Below are positions 59,699-64,000 of a stretch of DNA of 64,000 bases, in pieces. The position numbers were made by a program, and so were the translations under genes. Numbering within the stretch: position 1 is the stretch's first letter; the number at the start of each line of letters is the position of its first letter. The notes beneath the pieces are model-generated. The model did not search any database. It was not told the origin of the DNA and was given only the letters and a program-made list of their open reading frames with translations. Source of the DNA: Xenorhabdus eapokensis (GTDB lineage Bacteria; Pseudomonadota; Gammaproteobacteria; Enterobacterales; Enterobacteriaceae); NCBI RefSeq assembly GCF_001908105.1, contig NZ_MKGQ01000016.1, forward strand, positions 1-64,000. Reading direction: 5' to 3'.

Positions 59699-60229
59699 AT
59701 GAAATCCAGTGGACAGAAATTTATCGCACGGAATCGCCCTCCTCGCGTACAGATTGAATATGATGTCGAGCTTTACGGTTCAGAGAAGACGGTTCAATTA
59801 CCATTTATTATGGGGGTTATGGCTGATTTAGCAGGAAAACCTGTAGAAGCCTTGCCTGACGTTAATGATCGCAAATTTTTGGAAATTGACATTGACAACT
59901 TTGATGAACGCATGAGTTCAATCAAACCGCGAGCCGCCTTTCAAGTTGAAAATACCCTGACTGGTGATGGTAAGCTGAATGTCGATTTAACATTTGAAAC
60001 TATGGAAGATTTCCAACCTGATGCCATAGCCAAAAAAGTCGAGCCATTGGCGCAATTGCTGGAAGCACGCATCCAACTGGCAAACCTGCTTTCTTATATG
60101 GACGGCAAAAATGGCGCAGAAAAACTGATTGCCGAGATATTGCAAAACCCTGCTCTGCTCAAATCTTTAGCTGAAGCGCCAAATCTTACAGATAGCGCTT
60201 CAGCAGAAGGTAATGAAGATAAGGAGTAA
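59699..60229 (+). CDS. tssB: T6SS sheath protein TssB (VipA)
   Basis: The 176-residue small sheath subunit shows R-N-R-P-P-R-V-Q-I-E-Y-D-V-E and the conserved P-F-I-M-G-V-M-A-D-L stretch. With TssC it forms the contractile sheath. A CGGAGA ribosome site precedes the ATG and tssC follows immediately. Confidence 0.97.
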   Translation: MKSSGQKFIARNRPPRVQIEYDVELYGSEKTVQLPFIMGVMADLAGKPVEALPDVNDRKFLEIDIDNFDERMSSIKPRAAFQVENTLTGDGKLNVDLTFETMEDFQPDAIAKKVEPLAQLLEARIQLANLLSYMDGKNGAEKLIAEILQNPALLKSLAEAPNLTDSASAEGNEDKE

Positions 60230-60232
60230 TTG

Positions 60233-61735
60233 ATGAGCCAAATTGAACAAGACCCCCAAATTCAACAAGCACAGGTAGCAAAAGAATATACCCCTGATGA
60301 ACTAAGTTCATTGCTGAATAAGGAGTTTCGTCCGCAAAGTGACCATACCCGTAGTGCCGTTGAAAATGCGGTGAAAACACTGGCACAACAAGCGTTGGAA
60401 AACACGGTCACTATTTCTGACGATACTTACCGTACTATCCAATCATTGATTGCTGAAATCGATACCAAGATATCACAACAGGTGAACCATATTCTGCACC
60501 ATGAAGAATTCCAGACCTTGGAAGGAGCTTGGCGTGGTTTGCATTATATGATAAACAACACAGAAACCGATGAAATGCTGAAAATCCGTGTGATGTGCAT
60601 TTCCAAAAAGGAGTTGGGCAACACACTAAAACGTTTCAAAGGTGTCAGTTGGGATCAAAGCCCAATTTTCAAAAAAATCTATGAAGCGGAATATGGTCAA
60701 TTCGGTGGCGAGCCATTTGGCTGTCTGGTGGGAGATTACTATTTCGACCATACTGCACCGGATGTTGAACTTCTGCGCCAGATGGCACAAATCAGTGCAG
60801 CAGCACACTGCCCCTTTATTTCAGGCGCATCACCAAGTGTTATGCAAATGGAATCCTGGCAGGAATTGGCTAATCCACGGGATCTCACCAAGATTTTCCA
60901 AAACACCGAATATGCGCCTTGGCGTAGCTTACGTGAATCAGAAGATGTGCGTTACATCGGGTTGGCACTACCGCGTTTTCTCTCCCGTCTCCCCTATGGC
61001 GCCCTCACCAACCCCGTTGATAATTTCAATTTTGAGGAGAATACAGAAGGCCCAACGCACAATAACTACACTTGGACAAATGCCGCTTATGCTATGGCGG
61101 TTAATATTAATCGTTCTTTTAAACTGTATGGCTGGTGTACTTCTATCCGTGGTGTAGAATCCGGTGGTATTGTAGAAAATTTGCCTTGCTACACCTTTCC
61201 TTCTGATGATGGCGGGGTGGATATGAAGTGCCCAACGGAAATCGCCATTAGCGATCGCCGTGAAGCAGAATTGGCAAAAAATGGGTTCATTCCGTTATTG
61301 CATCGCAAGAACACAGATATTGCCGCCTTTATTGGTGCCCAATCCCTGCAAAAACCAGCAGAATACTATGATACTGATGCGACTGCCAATGCCAACCTTT
61401 CTGCCCGTTTACCCTACTTATTTGCCTGCTGTCGTTTCGCCCATTACCTGAAATGTATCGTGCGCGATAAGATCGGGACTTTTCAGGAGCGTTTGGATAT
61501 GGAACGTTGGCTTAATGATTGGATTATAAATTATGTTGATGGCGATCCCGTTAACTCATCACAAGGAACTAAAGCGAGAAAACCGCTAGCAGCAGCAGAA
61601 GTTCTGGTGGAAGAACTGGAAGGCAACCCAGGATACTATCAGGCTAAATTTTTCCTGCGTCCCCACTATCAACTGGAAGGCTTGACCGTTTCCTTACGCC
61701 TAGTTTCAAAACTCCCCTCACTAAAAGGAGCCTAA
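60233..61735 (+). CDS. tssC: T6SS sheath protein TssC (VipB)
   Basis: The 500-residue large sheath subunit starts at the ATG at 60233, three bases after the tssB stop, with AAGGAG upstream; the adjacent in-frame TTG is ignored. E-F-Q-T-L-E-G-A-W-R-G-L-H-Y, G-D-Y-Y-F-D-H and A-R-K-P-L-A-A-A-E are characteristic. Length is typical. Confidence 0.97.
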   Translation: MSQIEQDPQIQQAQVAKEYTPDELSSLLNKEFRPQSDHTRSAVENAVKTLAQQALENTVTISDDTYRTIQSLIAEIDTKISQQVNHILHHEEFQTLEGAWRGLHYMINNTETDEMLKIRVMCISKKELGNTLKRFKGVSWDQSPIFKKIYEAEYGQFGGEPFGCLVGDYYFDHTAPDVELLRQMAQISAAAHCPFISGASPSVMQMESWQELANPRDLTKIFQNTEYAPWRSLRESEDVRYIGLALPRFLSRLPYGALTNPVDNFNFEENTEGPTHNNYTWTNAAYAMAVNINRSFKLYGWCTSIRGVESGGIVENLPCYTFPSDDGGVDMKCPTEIAISDRREAELAKNGFIPLLHRKNTDIAAFIGAQSLQKPAEYYDTDATANANLSARLPYLFACCRFAHYLKCIVRDKIGTFQERLDMERWLNDWIINYVDGDPVNSSQGTKARKPLAAAEVLVEELEGNPGYYQAKFFLRPHYQLEGLTVSLRLVSKLPSLKGA

Positions 61736-61916
61736 TATTAAAAAATTAAGAAATATTTTTTTACTTATAAAACTTCTATCTATCCAAAACTTATTTATCC
61801 ATCTTTGAATTTCAATACGTATATACCTTATATGCATAGCACCAATATGTATTTATTGAATGTGCTTGCTTTAGTTTAATTCATTTCATTCAATTCTCTA
61901 TATTAAGGAGAAAATT
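61736..61916 (+). promoter_or_regulatory. AT-rich gap before hcp, probable hcp promoter region
   Basis: The 181 bases between tssC and hcp hold no gene and are strongly AT-rich. AAGGAG stands 7 bases before the hcp ATG. Together with the hairpin after hcp this suggests a separately transcribed hcp mRNA, as fits the high demand for tube subunits. No exact promoter is assigned. Confidence 0.45.
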
Positions 61917-62411
61917 ATGTCTACTCTGCTGGGTATTGATGCATATGTTAACTTTACCGATGTTAAAGGAGAATCGGGAGATAGTGAGTTCAAAGAGTGG
62001 ACGGCTGTTAGGACGTTTACACTTGAAGTCTATAACAATGTTAATATGCAATCTCAAAGTACTGGACTAGGTGCAGGTATCGTGGCAACTTCTGGTTTGT
62101 CTTTGGATCTTTTGTTTGACAAATCTGCCATAACCTTGCGCCAATACCTCGTTAAAGGGAAGCATATCAAGGAAGTGCAACTTAAAGTACGTAGACAAGG
62201 AGGTAAACAAGAGCCTTGGTACACATTGGTTTTAACAAATTCCTTACTCTCTAGATCCACCCTGACATACGGGGATGGTGGTTTTTATTGTTCTATCCAC
62301 CTGGTCTTCCAAAAACATAAAGAAAGCTATTTCTCTCAAGAATATGGCTCAGGCGCTAAAGGTGCTGAAGTCAGCTATGAATGGGATTCTCACACTAATA
62401 AAGACGATTAA
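61917..62411 (+). CDS. hcp: T6SS tube protein Hcp
   Basis: The 164-residue protein matches the Hcp family (L-G-I-D-A-Y-V-N-F; G-E-S-G-D-S-E-F; L-L-F-D-K-S-A-I-T-L-R-Q-Y-L). Hcp hexamers stack as the inner tube that carries VgrG and effectors. The protein has no extended C-terminal toxin. It is separated from its neighbours by larger gaps than elsewhere in the operon. Confidence 0.95.
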   Translation: MSTLLGIDAYVNFTDVKGESGDSEFKEWTAVRTFTLEVYNNVNMQSQSTGLGAGIVATSGLSLDLLFDKSAITLRQYLVKGKHIKEVQLKVRRQGGKQEPWYTLVLTNSLLSRSTLTYGDGGFYCSIHLVFQKHKESYFSQEYGSGAKGAEVSYEWDSHTNKDD

Positions 62412-62436
62412 CATACACAAACCACACCTATTAATG

Positions 62437-62472
62437 GCCTTCCTGTGGACACTCACAGGAAGGCTGTCTTTT
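62437..62472 (+). terminator. Terminator or attenuator after hcp
   Basis: GCCTTCCTGTG pairs with CACAGGAAGGC (11-base perfect stem, GACACT loop) and is followed by TGTCTTTT. It starts 26 bases after hcp and could limit transcription into the FHA gene. Confidence 0.8.
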
Positions 62473-62542
62473 CAATTTCATTATTTCAAAACGTAATTAT
62501 CTCCTAATTCACCGTTATCTATAACAATAGGTATCCATACTT

Positions 62543-64000
62543 ATGAGATTCACCATTGTTAATAACTCTGGCTCAAGCCAACCACTACAACTGAGTCACG
62601 ATTTTTCTCCCCCAGGAGGAACAATCGGTCGCAGTACGGAAAATAATTGGTATTTACCCGATGACGGACAAGCAATTGCCAGATTGCAGGCCATTGTGTC
62701 TATTTCTGCTGACGGAGAATGCCGGATCAATAATCAAGGCGCTGCCTCCGAAGTTTTACTGAACATGATACCCTTGGCTCCCAATCGCCAGGTTGAAATT
62801 CGTGATGGTGATATGCTAAACATTGGCAATTATCAGATCCAAGTTATTGATATCAAAAACAACTCATCACAACAGGCGACCACTCACGGGATCAATATTG
62901 GGCACTCGCTAACTTCCAGTGAAACAAAAACTCCCAGTGAAATCTGGGACGTTCTTGAACATATTCTAACCACTTCTGCTACCCCACCGTCTTCTGATTC
63001 ACCCCAAGCTAAACCGGAAATAAACGACAATAACCCTCTGGTAACAAGCCAATACAATAAAGAACGCAATCCAATTGATCCATTGGCAGAAATTGAACCA
63101 ACAATCGATTTTGACGCCCTCCAATTACGGGCAACAGATCCCATTGCCATGTTCAATTCAGATACCACTTTTCAACAAGAAGACATATTGGGTAACCATA
63201 CACCGACTTCGTTATTACCACATGATAAGAATGATCAAAATGATGATAAACAGGAGATTGACCCACTGGCACTGTTTTCCGACAAACACATTAAGGCTAC
63301 ACCATCAACCAAAAATGATGATCTGTTGAATCAAATATTGGATAACGCCATGCCATTGAAGGAACCAGCTAATATAGAAGAAACAGAAAAAGAAACCTTC
63401 CACGATTATTACCAAAATCAAGACATACACAATTTCCAAGACACACACGCTCATCAAAATACAAATGACCAAGATGCACACCAGCATCAAAACAATGGCA
63501 TCATCAAATCAGAAGGAAAATTACTGGCGGCGTTATTAGATGGTATGGGGCTAAAAGAGATCAACAGGCAGCAATTTGATGAACAAAAAATGTATCAATT
63601 AGGACTACTCGTCAGTCAGTTAACTCAGGGTATCGTCACTCTCAACACTTTACGTACCCAACTGAAACACGAGACAAACGCAGCCATGCCCCAATCTCAG
63701 TCTAACGCTAACAACCCATTTAAACTTTTACCTTCTGGCCAATCTATTTTGGTGTTTATGCTTTGTCATCCTGTACCAGGGTTTATGCCACTTGAACTGG
63801 CAACCCGTGACATTTTGGTCGAGTTGCAGGCACACCAATTGGGCATGATTGCGGGAATACGTGCTATTACGACAAATATATTGCATTTATTCCATCCCGC
63901 GGCTCTTAAACGAAAAGCACAGGAAGACAATTACTTGCCGCGTTTTTTTTTGTCATCAGCTAACAACAAAGCTTCAATGTGGGAATACCTCATCAAACAC
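62543..64000 (+). CDS. tagH: T6SS FHA-domain protein TagH (cut by window end)
   Basis: An open frame from the ATG at 62543 runs to the last base (486 codons, no stop). Residues ~1-100 form an FHA domain (G-G-T-I-G-R-S at ~26-32; I-R-D-G-D-M-L-N-I-G-N-Y near 90). A Pro/Asp/Gln/His-rich linker follows with repeated D-P-L-A/D-P-I-A motifs (three copies), then a C-terminal domain typical of TagH/ImpI. FHA proteins read phosphothreonine in post-translational T6SS control. The 131-base gap upstream holds the hairpin. The C-terminus lies outside the window. Confidence 0.88.
   Translation, partial: MRFTIVNNSGSSQPLQLSHDFSPPGGTIGRSTENNWYLPDDGQAIARLQAIVSISADGECRINNQGAASEVLLNMIPLAPNRQVEIRDGDMLNIGNYQIQVIDIKNNSSQQATTHGINIGHSLTSSETKTPSEIWDVLEHILTTSATPPSSDSPQAKPEINDNNPLVTSQYNKERNPIDPLAEIEPTIDFDALQLRATDPIAMFNSDTTFQQEDILGNHTPTSLLPHDKNDQNDDKQEIDPLALFSDKHIKATPSTKNDDLLNQILDNAMPLKEPANIEETEKETFHDYYQNQDIHNFQDTHAHQNTNDQDAHQHQNNGIIKSEGKLLAALLDGMGLKEINRQQFDEQKMYQLGLLVSQLTQGIVTLNTLRTQLKHETNAAMPQSQSNANNPFKLLPSGQSILVFMLCHPVPGFMPLELATRDILVELQAHQLGMIAGIRAITTNILHLFHPAALKRKAQEDNYLPRFFLSSANNKASMWEYLIKH

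Overview
The window looks like chromosomal DNA of an AT-rich enterobacterium. Its housekeeping proteins are very close to those of E. coli, and the E. coli 40-42 min neighbourhood is largely preserved (yoaB/yoaA-tsaB-slp-fadD, zwf-hexR-pykA-lpxM-mepM-znuACB-ruvBAC-yebC-nudB-aspS, cmoAB-cutC-argS). The base composition, the gene content and the large type VI secretion locus next to argS and murJ suggest Morganellaceae, most likely Xenorhabdus or Photorhabdus; the genus is an inference.

Layout. (1) 1-6.2 kb is the right end of a prophage remnant or integrative island: a tightly overlapping plus-strand series of small genes (ANR and PerC-like regulators, ORF6N and KilA-N antirepressor-like proteins, DUF551, NinX/DUF2591, an AlpA-like excisionase) facing a P4-type integrase. 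No structural phage genes are present. (2) 6.4-13.4 kb is core: fadD with a FadR operator, the slp-family lipoprotein, tsaB, the yoaA helicase, the yoaB Rid protein, and mdtJI for spermidine efflux. (3) 13.4-14.8 kb is an AT-rich gap holding an unexplained structured stretch with a 31-codon ORF and a gene for a small secreted Cys-rich protein. (4) 14.8-33.3 kb is core: zwf with a HexR-like operator, hexR, pykA, lpxM, mepM, the Zur-controlled znuA/znuCB pair, ruvCAB, yebC, nudB, aspS, yecN, cmoAB and cutC. (5) 33.3-37.4 kb is a D-galactonate operon (dgoK-A-D-T) without its usual dgoR, inserted between cutC and argS.

(6) From 39.6 kb the argS-murJ junction has been rebuilt. A decayed murJ fragment in three pieces, a first vgrG, an IS1-family relic, the intact murJ and a second vgrG lie in that order. 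This is best read as a tandem duplication of a murJ+vgrG block followed by decay of one murJ. Both vgrG genes have a related leader in which a hairpin is directly followed by GCGGTAGC, the core of the RfaH-recruiting ops element.

(7) 46.9-64.0 kb is a co-directional T6SS operon: DUF2169-pentapeptide protein, second pentapeptide protein, DUF3540, DUF4150 (PAAR-like), tssJ, tssK, tssL with an OmpA-like domain, tssM, tssA, tssB, tssC, hcp and an FHA protein (tagH) cut off by the window end. The first four genes form a spike-loading cassette; tssJLM build the membrane complex, tssK and tssA baseplate parts, tssBC the sheath and hcp the tube. No recognisable toxin or immunity gene is seen in the cassette.
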